Program-made: the position numbers and the translations under genes
Source: JL08 sp963765555
GTDB lineage: Bacteria > Pseudomonadota > Alphaproteobacteria > Rhodobacterales > Rhodobacteraceae
Direction of reading: 5' to 3'
NCBI GenBank assembly: GCA_963765555.1
Contig: CAVXWX010000007.1
Coordinates: 1-64,000 of the forward strand
Length of the DNA: 64,000 nt
Shown here: one piece after another, positions 1 through 8,234 of the stretch
How positions within the stretch are numbered: position 1 is the stretch's first letter
Layout of the letters: each line of letters opens with the position of its first letter
The notes under the pieces: model-generated
Seen by the model: only the letters and a program-made list of their open reading frames with translations
Databases searched by the model: none
What the model was told of the DNA's origin: nothing

Positions 1-75
1 GAACGTGTGAACTCAAGGTTCAGATGCCTTATTTTGGCCGTCCTTGTTGTTTATCTGGATGCCGCGAACCGACAA

Positions 76-537
76 ATGAGCCATGAAATGGAACTGCCAA
101 TCAAAGAGCGTACCGCGAAATTCGGGTTGATTGGGTTTATGCTGGGTATTGCAAGCCTTGTCGTTATTCTCATCCAGCTTGCCGCGATTTTTGAACCCCA
201 AGAAAAGAGCAGCGGCTCTATCATTGGCGAGATTGCAGCTGATATTAAGCAATCAGCAGCGCGTGCATTGACAGGGGAGCCGGCCCCAGAGGTCGCTCCG
301 CCGCCTCAGGATTACAGCCAATTGATCACGATTGCCGCGCTTTGTGCTGCGGGAATTGCGGTCGCGCTTGGCGGCATAGGACTATACCGAAACGAACCAC
401 ACCGGCTTTCATATATGGCTGTCGGCATCGGAGTTTCTGCATTTGTCATGCAGTATGTGTTCTGGCTGGCGATCCTGATTGGCGGTGTGGCCCTGCTCAT
501 CAGTATTATCGGGAATTTTGATAGTATCTTCGACTGA
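76..537 (+). CDS. Predicted small inner-membrane protein, unknown function
   Basis: I do not recognise a named family. From the ATG at 76 the protein has about 153 residues: a short charged N-terminus, a hydrophobic segment at about residues 14-38, a soluble acidic and proline-rich stretch, then three more hydrophobic segments toward the C-terminus, so a four-helix membrane protein is likely. The frame stays open upstream to the window edge, so a start farther left cannot be excluded. The internal ATG was chosen because the preceding residues look unlike the membrane core. GC is somewhat lower than in the operon downstream. The 144 bases before the next gene show no recognisable feature. Confidence 0.5.
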   Translation: MSHEMELPIKERTAKFGLIGFMLGIASLVVILIQLAAIFEPQEKSSGSIIGEIAADIKQSAARALTGEPAPEVAPPPQDYSQLITIAALCAAGIAVALGGIGLYRNEPHRLSYMAVGIGVSAFVMQYVFWLAILIGGVALLISIIGNFDSIFD

Positions 538-681
538 CTACAGAAATTTCATATACATATCAGGGATTAACCATTCGGATTCAGGATGGTAGAAACATCC
601 GCCTGACCGCGTAATCGGTGCATTCTCGCGATAAGCCGGATGTAGTCGGCCACCCACGTAGCAATGGCCTTTTGACGCCGC

Positions 682-1557
682 TCAGGACGCTAAATTCTCC
701 GTCATTGCCGCATGATTTGCTTCAGTCCAGCTTGAACCCCTTGCCCGGATAAACCTGCCGAAATCGACCCGCTCGGGTGTGGCATACTGGCGGGTCTTAC
801 CGTCGGACCACACATAGGGGTCTGCATGGCCAAAGGTTGCTGTGTCGCGTTGCAATGCAGTTGCACCGGGTTGAGCGCGCAGCGCATCATAGTCGTCCAA
901 TGCGTGCGAAAACCCACTTTCGTCAAACCTGTCCCAATGCACTGTCACTGAAAGCGGCAGGCGCGGGCTGATCCGGCCTTGGGTTTGGGGATGGCCAACC
1001 GCCAGCGCCGCGACGGGAAAGACATGGTCAGGCAGGCCGAGCAGATCACTGACCCGTTGCGCATCGTTTCGGATTGTACTGATAGGGCAGCACCCCAGCC
1101 CAATCGCCTCGGCCGCTGAAATAAACGCCGACAGGGCAATACCGGCATCCACGCTCGCATTGAAAAACGCATCCAGATGATCATTGGCAAACGGGCGGTT
1201 CCAACGCGCATGCAACTGGCGTTGACGCCGGTTGTTGCCACAGAACACCAAAAGCGCGGGCGCGCCCGCAATCCAGCTTTGCGCCTGTAGTAAGTCCTTG
1301 ATGGCCGACACCTGCGCCGGATCGCGCAAGATGATGATATCGCGTTGTTGCAGATCGCTTTTTGACGGGGACGAAAGCGCAACCGCACACAGCATCCGCA
1401 GGGTTTCATCCGCAACCGGTTCCGCTCCAAAAGACCGGCACGAGGCGCGGGCGGCCATAGCCGATAACGTTTTGCCTGCTGGTCCCGCGACTTCAGGAAG
1501 ATCAAACTCTTCCGCGAAACGCGCGCGCAAATGGGATTGCAAATCTGATTGGGTCAT
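682..1557 (-). CDS. Nitroreductase family protein (FMN-dependent oxidoreductase)
   Basis: Probable NAD(P)H- and FMN-dependent nitroreductase. The N-terminal part has the typical Arg-Ser region (ASCRSFGAEPV) that contacts FMN, followed by a helix with SSPSKSDLQQRD, where this family usually has SPSxxNxQP. The middle has DAGIALSAFISAAEAIGLGCCPI, shortened here as DAGIAL...GLGCCPI, the usual dimer and flavin-binding core, then a GLPDHVFPVAALAVGHP segment typical of NfsA-like members. About 291 residues, slightly long for the family because of a C-terminal extension. The reading frame extends to a TTG at 1599, but the ATG at 1557 gives a conventional N-terminus. It is divergent from the succinate dehydrogenase-like operon, sharing a 130-base intergenic region. 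The substrate is unknown. Confidence 0.8.
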   Translation of the reverse strand: MTQSDLQSHLRARFAEEFDLPEVAGPAGKTLSAMAARASCRSFGAEPVADETLRMLCAVALSSPSKSDLQQRDIIILRDPAQVSAIKDLLQAQSWIAGAPALLVFCGNNRRQRQLHARWNRPFANDHLDAFFNASVDAGIALSAFISAAEAIGLGCCPISTIRNDAQRVSDLLGLPDHVFPVAALAVGHPQTQGRISPRLPLSVTVHWDRFDESGFSHALDDYDALRAQPGATALQRDTATFGHADPYVWSDGKTRQYATPERVDFGRFIRARGSSWTEANHAAMTENLAS

Positions 1558-1689
1558 CTGCGCGCCACGCACGACAATTTGTAAATTTTTCTTACGCAAA
1601 ACATAAATACTAATTCCTTTTTGTCAGTTTAACTCTTGGTTATAACGAAAAGCGCCGATTATCCGTACCAAACCTCAAGGAGAGCATCT

Positions 1690-2418
1690 GTGGCAACGCA
1701 AAAACCGCATCTGCACGTCACAGTCAGCCGAGGTGGTGCGGACGATGGCCACACCGACACGTTCAAAGTCCCGGCCTATGACAACCAGACGGTTCTGGAT
1801 GTGGTATCATGGATTCAGCAAAACGCTGATCCAACGCTCAGCTACCGGTTTGCCTGCCGCGTGGGTATGTGCGGAAGCTGCGCGATGATGGTGAACGGGC
1901 AACCACGCTGGACCTGCCGTACCCAGGTAAAAAAGGTTGCTGAAAATGACAGGGTGGAAATTGCCCCCCTGCGCAACCTGCCGGTGATCAAGGATCTGGT
2001 GGCGGATATGGACCCGTTCTTCGACAAATGGATCGCCGCCGAAGGGCTGCACCACCCGACGCGCGACCGGTCCGACCCGATTGAACAGATTGATCCGCAA
2101 GCCCCCGACCGCGTGACGGCAAATGCAGGGATCGAATGCATCAATTGTTCGGTCTGTTACGCGGCCTGTGATACGGTGGCGGGCAATGCCGATTACCTTG
2201 GCCCTGCCGCCCTGCAAAGGGCGTGGACCCTTTATAACGATGCTAAGGATGCCCAGAAACAGGTGATCCTTGATGCGGTTTCCGGCAGTGGTGGCTGTCA
2301 CAATTGCCATTCCATGGGCAGTTGCACCCATTACTGCCCCAATGATCTTGATCCCATGTCTGCCATCGCCGGTTTGAAACGCGAAACCGCCAGATCATTC
2401 TTCAAAAGGCGCGTCTGA
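1690..2418 (+). CDS. Succinate dehydrogenase/fumarate reductase-like iron-sulfur subunit
   Basis: Electron-transfer subunit expected to carry electrons between the flavoprotein (3092-4855) and the membrane quinone site. It has the three cysteine clusters of the SdhB/FrdB family: a [2Fe-2S] motif CRVGMCGSCAMM with a fourth Cys in WTC, a [4Fe-4S] motif CINCSVCYAAC, and the [3Fe-4S]/[4Fe-4S] region CHNCHSMGSCTHYCP. The last arrangement resembles FrdB more than housekeeping SdhB. The start is a GTG at 1690, favoured by AAGGAG just upstream; the upstream ATG at 1636 would add an unlikely 18-residue leader. First gene of an operon in which most junctions overlap by 1-4 bases. Gene order B-C-D-A differs from the usual sdhCDAB, so it is probably not the respiratory complex II. 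Confidence 0.87.
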   Translation: MATQKPHLHVTVSRGGADDGHTDTFKVPAYDNQTVLDVVSWIQQNADPTLSYRFACRVGMCGSCAMMVNGQPRWTCRTQVKKVAENDRVEIAPLRNLPVIKDLVADMDPFFDKWIAAEGLHHPTRDRSDPIEQIDPQAPDRVTANAGIECINCSVCYAACDTVAGNADYLGPAALQRAWTLYNDAKDAQKQVILDAVSGSGGCHNCHSMGSCTHYCPNDLDPMSAIAGLKRETARSFFKRRV

Positions 2419-2750
2419 TGTTGGACCTTCGTCTTTATATGGCACAACGGATCACCGCCTTGATGATGGCCCCGCTGGTGCTGGGCCATATCGCGGTGAT
2501 GATCTATGCGGTTCAGGGCGGGTTAAGCACCGCCGAAATTCTGGGCCGCACCCAAGGGTCACTGTTCTGGTTCCTGTTTTACGGCAGTTTTGTTCTGGCC
2601 GTCTCCATTCATGCCGCCATCGGGCTGCGTGTCATTTGCCACGAATGGTTCGGCCTGAAGGCCGGCGCGCTGAACGCCGTATCATGGGCGATCGGACTGG
2701 CGCTGTTCGCACTGGGCGCGCGCGCCGTATTGGCGGTCACATGGGTATGA
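2418..2750 (+). CDS. Succinate dehydrogenase-like cytochrome b/membrane anchor subunit 1
   Basis: Membrane anchor of the complex II-like enzyme, about 110 residues with three transmembrane helices. It has the cytochrome b-type RITALMMAPLVLGH in helix 1 and SIHAAIGLRVICHEW in helix 2. Both contain His residues that could ligate heme, and Arg and Trp residues of the kind found near the quinone site in SdhC/SdhD. The ATG overlaps the stop of the iron-sulfur subunit by one base, showing translational coupling. Together with the next gene it would bind the catalytic subunits to the cytoplasmic membrane. Whether heme is bound cannot be decided from sequence. Confidence 0.75.
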   Translation: MLDLRLYMAQRITALMMAPLVLGHIAVMIYAVQGGLSTAEILGRTQGSLFWFLFYGSFVLAVSIHAAIGLRVICHEWFGLKAGALNAVSWAIGLALFALGARAVLAVTWV

Positions 2751-3088
2751 TCCGCCCTGCCCGCGCGCATCCGCTTTGGGTGGCTTTTGTGCTGCACCGT
2801 CTGTCCGGACTGGGGCTGGCGCTGTTCCTACCGTTGCATTTCTGGGTTCTGTCGCTGGCGCTGACCCAGCCTGACCGGCTCGATGCCTTTTTGCAGTTCA
2901 CGGACCAACCGATGGTCAAACTGGCGGAATTCGGATTGGTGTTTCTGCTGGCCGTTCATATGTTTGGCGGCCTGCGCCTGATGGCGATGGAATGGCTGCC
3001 GTGGAGCGGCCCGCAAAAAACCTGGGCAGCGGCGGCTGTGGGCGTCGCGTTCCTGATTTCCGGTTCCTTCTTTTTACAGGTGGTCTAG
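2747..3088 (+). CDS. Succinate dehydrogenase-like cytochrome b/membrane anchor subunit 2
   Basis: Second membrane anchor, 113 residues from the ATG at 2747, which overlaps the preceding stop as ATGA; a longer upstream frame starting at 2636 lies inside the previous gene and is not credible. Three hydrophobic helices are visible. The motif LHRLSGLGLALFLPLHFW is strongly SdhC-like (HRxTG...LxxH), and AVHMFGGLRLMAMEW matches the second helix, which usually supplies a heme-ligating His. Having two SdhC-like subunits suggests a heterodimeric anchor with one or two hemes. Three bases separate its stop from the flavoprotein ATG. Confidence 0.75.
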   Translation: MIRPARAHPLWVAFVLHRLSGLGLALFLPLHFWVLSLALTQPDRLDAFLQFTDQPMVKLAEFGLVFLLAVHMFGGLRLMAMEWLPWSGPQKTWAAAAVGVAFLISGSFFLQVV

Positions 3089-3091
3089 GCT

Positions 3092-4855
3092 ATGGCACGC
3101 AACCCGAAAATCGAACGGCACGACACCGATATCCTGATCCTCGGAACCGGCGGCGCAGGCCTGTTTGCCGCGCTGCACGCCCACCAAAGTGCACCGGAAG
3201 GCACAAAAATCACCATCGCCGTCAAGGGATTGATCGGCAAATGCGGCTGCACCCGCATGGTGCAGGGCGGATACAACGTGGCACTGGGCGGCGGGGACAC
3301 GGTGGAACGCCATTTCATGGACACGATACAGGGCGGCAAATGGCTGCCCGATCAGGACATGGCGTGGCGGCTCTGTGAACAGGCCGTTGTGCGCATCCGC
3401 GAATTGGAAAATGAAATCGGCTGTTTCTTTGATCGCAATCCCGATGGCACATTGCATCAAAAGGCATTCGCAGGCCAAACCGCCGACCGAACGGTGCACA
3501 AGGGCGATCTGACAGGGATCGAGATCATCAACCGGCTGATGGAACAGGTGCTGGCCCGTCCGGTTGAAAAACTGCAGGAACACCGCGCAATCGGCCTGAT
3601 CCCGACCAAGGATGGCAGCGCGCTTGCGGGCGTTCTGATGATCGACATGCGCACCGGCGGGTTCCGGTTTGTGCGCGCGAAAACCGTTCTGATGGCCACA
3701 GGTGGCGGGCCGACCATGTACAAATATCACACGCCATCCGGTGACAAAACGATGGACGGATTGGCCATGGCACTGCGCGTCGGCCTGCCCTTGCGCGACA
3801 TGGAAATGGTACAGTTCCACCCGACGGGCCTGTTGGCCGGTGATCACACCCGTATGACCGGCACCGTATTGGAAGAAGGCCTGCGCGGCGCGGGCGGGCA
3901 ATTGATCAATCACAACGGCGCGCGGTTCATGTTCGATTATGACGCCAAGGGCGAACGCGCGACCCGTGATGTGGTCAGCCGTGGCATCTATGCCGAGATG
4001 CGCAAGAACAACAATCCCGAACAGGAAGGCGTGTTCATCTCGATGGCGCATCTGGGGCCGGACAATGTACGCCAGAAATTCAAGGGCATGGTCAAACGCT
4101 GCGAAGACAGCGGTTTCGATCTGGCCGCCGGTCAGGTCGAAGTGGTGCCAACGGCGCATTACTTCATGGGCGGTGTCGTTGTCGATGTGGACACCCGCAC
4201 CGCGATGGAGGGGCTGTATGTGGCAGGCGAAGATGCCGGTGGCGCCCATGGATCAAATCGTCTGGGCGGCAACGGGGTTGCCAATTCCACGGTCTATGGC
4301 GGAATTGCAGGCGATGTGATGGGGGCCGACATCCGGTCCATGACAGCGTTGCGCGATCCGGACGAAGACGTATTGGCAAGCGAAGTCGAACGGGCCTGCC
4401 ATCCGCTGACACGCACACCTGCCCTTGTCCTGCCTCTGCGCAAGCAATTGCAAGAGGCCATGTGGGACGATGTGGGTGTAATGCGCACGGCGACCGGCAT
4501 GGCGCGCGGGTTGAAGCGGATTGCACAAATCTCGGATGACCTGATGGAGATTGGCGTGGCGGCGGATAACCTTGCCTACAACCTCACGTGGCATGACTGG
4601 CTGAATTTGCGATCGCTTTGTGATATATCCGCGGTGATCACCAAAGCAGGGCAGGCGCGCGAAAATTCACGCGGTGCCCATTTCCGCGAGGATTTTCCCG
4701 ATCCCGGCGCGATGGAAGACAGTTATTTCACGGTAGCAACACAAAATGGCGAGGACATAGACGTGACCCGCAAACCTGTAGACTTCACCATCGTCCGACC
4801 GGGCGAAACCGTGTTACCCTCATGCGCACCGGAAACGCTAGTGGCGCAACCATGA
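3092..4855 (+). CDS. Succinate dehydrogenase/fumarate reductase-like flavoprotein subunit
   Basis: FAD-containing catalytic subunit, 587 residues. The N-terminal dinucleotide-binding motif is ILGTGGAGLFAAL. Dicarboxylate-binding and catalytic residues of the family are recognisable: QFHPTG, LEEGLRGAGG, AHYFMGG and the SNRLGGN segment. The residue that is normally the flavinylated His in SHTxxAQGG is Cys53 here (GCTRMVQGG). The FAD may therefore be non-covalent or attached differently, a change that in E. coli FrdA mutants weakens succinate oxidation but not fumarate reduction. This points to a reductive role or to a substrate other than succinate. Its stop overlaps the start of the amidinohydrolase gene as ATGA, so both belong to one transcript. 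Family assignment is firm; the substrate is not. Confidence 0.88.
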   Translation: MARNPKIERHDTDILILGTGGAGLFAALHAHQSAPEGTKITIAVKGLIGKCGCTRMVQGGYNVALGGGDTVERHFMDTIQGGKWLPDQDMAWRLCEQAVVRIRELENEIGCFFDRNPDGTLHQKAFAGQTADRTVHKGDLTGIEIINRLMEQVLARPVEKLQEHRAIGLIPTKDGSALAGVLMIDMRTGGFRFVRAKTVLMATGGGPTMYKYHTPSGDKTMDGLAMALRVGLPLRDMEMVQFHPTGLLAGDHTRMTGTVLEEGLRGAGGQLINHNGARFMFDYDAKGERATRDVVSRGIYAEMRKNNNPEQEGVFISMAHLGPDNVRQKFKGMVKRCEDSGFDLAAGQVEVVPTAHYFMGGVVVDVDTRTAMEGLYVAGEDAGGAHGSNRLGGNGVANSTVYGGIAGDVMGADIRSMTALRDPDEDVLASEVERACHPLTRTPALVLPLRKQLQEAMWDDVGVMRTATGMARGLKRIAQISDDLMEIGVAADNLAYNLTWHDWLNLRSLCDISAVITKAGQARENSRGAHFREDFPDPGAMEDSYFTVATQNGEDIDVTRKPVDFTIVRPGETVLPSCAPETLVAQP

Positions 4856-5703
4856 ACAAAGATAAACTAAAACTGAATATCGTCGATGAAACCGCCGCTT
4901 TGCAGGATCTCTGCGTCTGCCGCGGAACCTCGGTGCCGGACTATGAAGGCTATGTGAACCCGCACCCGGAATTCACCAAGTACCCGACGAAACCGTGGAA
5001 TAAATCCCTACTTTTGGAACAACAAGACGGATTTTTTTCGCTCTTGGATAAGTACGGCGTCCGGCTTCACTTTCCCGAAACCGACCCTGCACTGCCGTGG
5101 CAGATGTACACCCGCGACACAGGGTTTGTCGTTGGAAACAAACTTTTCTTTTGCGCCCAACGCGGACTCCCCGAACGTGAAGGAGAGATTGCAGCTTTGC
5201 GTCTTGGCCTGACAGGTTTGGCGGACACCGATTTTGTCGCGATCAACAGTGGCCGGATTGAAGGGGGCGATGTGATCGTCGACAAAGGCATGGCTTATGT
5301 CGGAGTAAGTGGCCGCACGACGATGGACGCAGTTGCGGAACTGCGCCAGCATGTCGAGGTCTTACCGCTTTATCTGGGTGAAAACGTCATGCACCTGGAC
5401 ACACGCATGACCATTCTACCGCGCGAGCACCTGTTGATCCACTTCCCGACATTCACTCAAGATGATCTGACCTTGCTTCGCCGCCATTTCAAATTGATTG
5501 AGGTCACAGACCAAGAGGCAAAGACCCTTGGTACGAACGTTTTTGTCATTAATCCGGAAACGATAGTCACCGATCCCGGACATGCACGGATTGCAGACGC
5601 GCTGCGCGATGCCGGATTTCGCGTTGAACCCGTTGCCTATTCTGAACCCATTGCCTTGGCCGGGTCATTTAGATGCTCAACGATGCCGCTGACGCGGGCA
5701 TGA
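4852..5703 (+). CDS. Dimethylargininase/amidinotransferase-family hydrolase
   Basis: A pentein-fold guanidine-modifying enzyme resembling N(G),N(G)-dimethylarginine dimethylaminohydrolase (DDAH), which converts methylated arginines to citrulline plus methylamines. About 283 residues, normal for the family. Likely catalytic elements are MYTRDTGFVV (Asp), ENVMHLDTRMTIL (His) and the C-terminal nucleophile in GSFRCSTMPL (Cys near residue 275). The start ATG at 4852 overlaps the flavoprotein stop by four bases; a longer frame from 4822 is less likely. Base composition seems a little lower in GC than the flanking operon genes, which may mean separate recruitment. Arginine deiminase or another guanidino substrate is possible. 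Its place between a complex II-like enzyme and a fumarase-like enzyme is unusual. Confidence 0.75.
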   Translation: MNKDKLKLNIVDETAALQDLCVCRGTSVPDYEGYVNPHPEFTKYPTKPWNKSLLLEQQDGFFSLLDKYGVRLHFPETDPALPWQMYTRDTGFVVGNKLFFCAQRGLPEREGEIAALRLGLTGLADTDFVAINSGRIEGGDVIVDKGMAYVGVSGRTTMDAVAELRQHVEVLPLYLGENVMHLDTRMTILPREHLLIHFPTFTQDDLTLLRRHFKLIEVTDQEAKTLGTNVFVINPETIVTDPGHARIADALRDAGFRVEPVAYSEPIALAGSFRCSTMPLTRA

Positions 5704-5725
5704 TGTGTTGCACAGGATATAAACC

Positions 5726-6682
5726 ATGATCCCCATAAACCTGATCCAGAACACCGCCGAGGTCTTGATGGACAAGGCCGCCATTGAAATCCCGCAGGAT
5801 TATCTTGACGGGCTCAAGGCCGCCGCGAAATCAGAAGATGGCGATCTGTCATCCTTTGTGTTGCAGGCAATGCTGGACAATTACAAAGCCGCCAAGGAAG
5901 ACCGCCGCGCCATGTGCGGCGATACCGGCACACCGCGCTGGTATGTCAAAATGGGCAACGACACCCAGATCGAAGGCGGGCCCATCGCGCTTGAGGCCGC
6001 GTTGCGCCGCGCGACCGCCAATGCCACCAATGGTGTGCCGCTGCGCCCCAACAGGGTGCATCCGCTGTGGCGGACCGATCACAACAACAATGTTGGTATC
6101 GGCGCGCCGGAAATAGAATACGGCTATGAACCCGGCGGCGAATGGATTGACCTGATTACAGTGCACAAAGGCGGATTGTTCGGCACCGATTACCGGATGC
6201 TGTTTCCGTCAGATGGTATTCAGGGCATCAAACGCTTTTACCTCGACAGCCTTGTTGCGTTTGGCAAACGCGGGTTGGCCTGCCAGCCCGCAATCATCGG
6301 GATCGGGCTGGGCGGGTGCAAGGATACATGCATGGTTCTGGGCAAGCGCGCCGCCTGTCTGCGTGTTGTCGGCAGCCGCAATTCGGATCCCCGCATCGCG
6401 GAAATGGAGGACGAATTCAAAGAACTTGGCAATTCCATTGGTATGGGCGCGATGGGGTTTGTCGGCAAGAACATGGTCATCGATTGCAATATTGAAGTGG
6501 GCTATTGCCACACCGGCGGGATGCAGATGTCGGTGCATGCATTCTGCCTGTCTTCGCGCCGCGCCGTCGCCCGCGTGTATGCCGATGGGCGGGTGGAATA
6601 TCGCACCGATCCGGACTGGTTCACCGATTACCAACGCCGCGAAACCGTCGATTGGGAACAAACGATGGAGGCCGCAGAATGA
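5726..6682 (+). CDS. Class I fumarase/L-tartrate dehydratase-like alpha subunit
   Basis: Iron-sulfur hydro-lyase subunit equivalent to the N-terminal half of class I fumarase or to TtdA; 318 residues. Cysteines suited to a [4Fe-4S] cluster occur in AMCGDTGTPRW, GLGGCKDTC and GYCHTGG. The family reversibly adds or removes water at the double bond of a dicarboxylate (fumarate/malate, mesaconate/citramalate, oxaloacetate/tartrate). Its partner is the beta subunit at 7566-8234, and a methyltransferase gene lies between the two. A 22-base gap separates it from the DDAH-like gene. The product could be fumarase, tartrate dehydratase, mesaconase or a new member; the sequence alone does not decide. 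Confidence 0.85.
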   Translation: MIPINLIQNTAEVLMDKAAIEIPQDYLDGLKAAAKSEDGDLSSFVLQAMLDNYKAAKEDRRAMCGDTGTPRWYVKMGNDTQIEGGPIALEAALRRATANATNGVPLRPNRVHPLWRTDHNNNVGIGAPEIEYGYEPGGEWIDLITVHKGGLFGTDYRMLFPSDGIQGIKRFYLDSLVAFGKRGLACQPAIIGIGLGGCKDTCMVLGKRAACLRVVGSRNSDPRIAEMEDEFKELGNSIGMGAMGFVGKNMVIDCNIEVGYCHTGGMQMSVHAFCLSSRRAVARVYADGRVEYRTDPDWFTDYQRRETVDWEQTMEAAE

Positions 6683-7569
6683 AAACGGCCGATTTGCTGT
6701 CACGCGTATCAGACCAGCGTCATTTGACATGGGTCGGTTTTGAAACCGACACCATTTTCAATCACGGCATTGATCTGCCGGAGTTTGCGGCCTTCCCCCT
6801 AATGGAAACGACAGAGGGGCGCGCGCTGTTGTGTCGGTCGATGGAAATGCAATCAAACACGGCTGGCACCCATGGCCTTGGTGTGATTGTAGAAGCGCCA
6901 ACATGGATTGCGAATGCAGACAGGGCCGCACCTCTCGGATACAGCGCCGCCGATCTGGTCGACGTCAACCGCGAAGCCGTTGCCTTGTGCCGCCAGACCG
7001 TACCCGACGCGATCATCAGCTTGAATGTCGGGCCGCGCGGGGACGGGTACGAGGCCGGGACAATGTCAATTGCCCAGTCGCAAGACTACCACAGTGCGCA
7101 AATCGCAGCGGGAGCCGCTGCCGATCTGGTGTCAGGCTACACTCTGGCCAGCCCAAAGGAAGCCGCCGGAATAGCGCTTGCATCGGCGGCGCAGGGGTTA
7201 CCTTGTGTGATTTCCCTGACTGTTGAAACCGATGGAAAGTTGGCAGACGGCACATCGCTCAGCAATGCGATTGCCGAAATTGATGCCGCAACAGGTCACG
7301 GCCCCGCGTATTACATGGTGAATTGTGCGCATCCCGACCACTTTGGTGACGCGTTAGATTCTGACCGGATCAAGGGCGTCGTGGTGAACGCATCCCGCCA
7401 GTCGCACGCCGAACTGGACAACGCCACCGAATTGGACGCAGGCGATCCGTGTGAACTGGCGCGTCAGGTGGCGGCGCTTGCCCACCTCCACCCTAATCTT
7501 CGGGTTTTTGGCGGCTGCTGTGGCACAGATGCACGCCATCTGGATCAAATGGGAAAGGCTTTGGCATGA
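6679..7569 (+). CDS. Homocysteine S-methyltransferase family protein
   Basis: Zinc-dependent methyltransferase of the Pfam S-methyl_trans family, 296 residues, which moves a methyl group from a donor such as S-methylmethionine, a betaine or a sulfonium compound to homocysteine. The three expected thiolate zinc ligands are present: Cys in MVNCAHPDHF and the Cys pair in FGGCCGTDARH. No cobalamin-binding domain is present, so it is not MetH-like. The ATG at 6679 overlaps the fumarase alpha stop as ATGA, and its own stop overlaps the fumarase beta start as ATGA. It is thus translationally tied between the two subunits of one enzyme. This strongly suggests that the pathway substrate or an intermediate carries a transferable methyl group. 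Confidence 0.85.
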   Translation: MKTADLLSRVSDQRHLTWVGFETDTIFNHGIDLPEFAAFPLMETTEGRALLCRSMEMQSNTAGTHGLGVIVEAPTWIANADRAAPLGYSAADLVDVNREAVALCRQTVPDAIISLNVGPRGDGYEAGTMSIAQSQDYHSAQIAAGAAADLVSGYTLASPKEAAGIALASAAQGLPCVISLTVETDGKLADGTSLSNAIAEIDAATGHGPAYYMVNCAHPDHFGDALDSDRIKGVVVNASRQSHAELDNATELDAGDPCELARQVAALAHLHPNLRVFGGCCGTDARHLDQMGKALA

Positions 7570-8234
7570 AACCCCGTGAAATACGCCTGTCCACCACCCC
7601 CACGCCCGAAGACATTGCCCAATTGCGCCTTGGCGACATCGTCTATCTGGACGGGCTGATGTACACAGCGCGCGAAGGCGTTTACATGCGCGCGCTTGAG
7701 GATCAGGCGAATATCCCGATGGAACTGCCATCGCAAAGCGCGGCCAATTTCCACTGTTCGCCGGCCGCGCGGATCAATGCGGACGGATCTTTTGAAATGG
7801 GGGCGGTGACGGCCACCGCATCGTTTCGGTTTGCCAAATGGTTGCCGGAATGGATGGCCAAGACCGGCGCGAAACTGATCATCGGCAAAGGCGGTATGAC
7901 ATCAAAGGACTACAAGGAATATTTTGTGCCCAACGGGGCTGTTTACCTGTCTACCGTTGGTTACGGCACCGGCGCGCTGCTGGGGCGCGGTGTTGAAAAT
8001 GTCGAAGCGGTCCACTGGAACGAGGAACTGGGCCTTGCCCAGGCAATGTGGGTGATCAAGTGCAACAAGATGGGGCCGTTCATCGTGGCATCCGACCTGA
8101 ACGGGGATTGCCTGTTTGAACGCGAAAACGCCAAGATCGCAAAGAACCTGGAACGGGTCTATGAAGGCACAAAACCGGCCGTGTTGAAACGCTACGGCGA
8201 AACCGACGACAGGTCGGACGAGGTGATCGGCTAA
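7566..8234 (+). CDS. Class I fumarase/L-tartrate dehydratase-like beta subunit
   Basis: Equivalent to the C-terminal half of class I fumarase or TtdB; 222 residues. Typical features are LRLGDIVYLDGLMYTAREG near the N-terminus, the IIGKGGMTSKDY loop that binds substrate carboxylates, and a GAVYLSTVGYGTGALLGRG segment. It should pair with the alpha subunit at 5726-6682. Translation is coupled to the methyltransferase gene by an ATGA overlap. It is the last gene of the operon, and its stop overlaps that of the convergent glutathione transferase gene. Confidence 0.85.
   Translation: MKPREIRLSTTPTPEDIAQLRLGDIVYLDGLMYTAREGVYMRALEDQANIPMELPSQSAANFHCSPAARINADGSFEMGAVTATASFRFAKWLPEWMAKTGAKLIIGKGGMTSKDYKEYFVPNGAVYLSTVGYGTGALLGRGVENVEAVHWNEELGLAQAMWVIKCNKMGPFIVASDLNGDCLFERENAKIAKNLERVYEGTKPAVLKRYGETDDRSDEVIG

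Noticed and set aside
3074..4249. Long open frame of 391 codons on the minus strand inside the flavoprotein gene
   Set aside because: It is antisense to a gene with clear family motifs, and its sequence is His/Ala/Arg-rich low-information, as expected for a shadow frame in GC-rich DNA.
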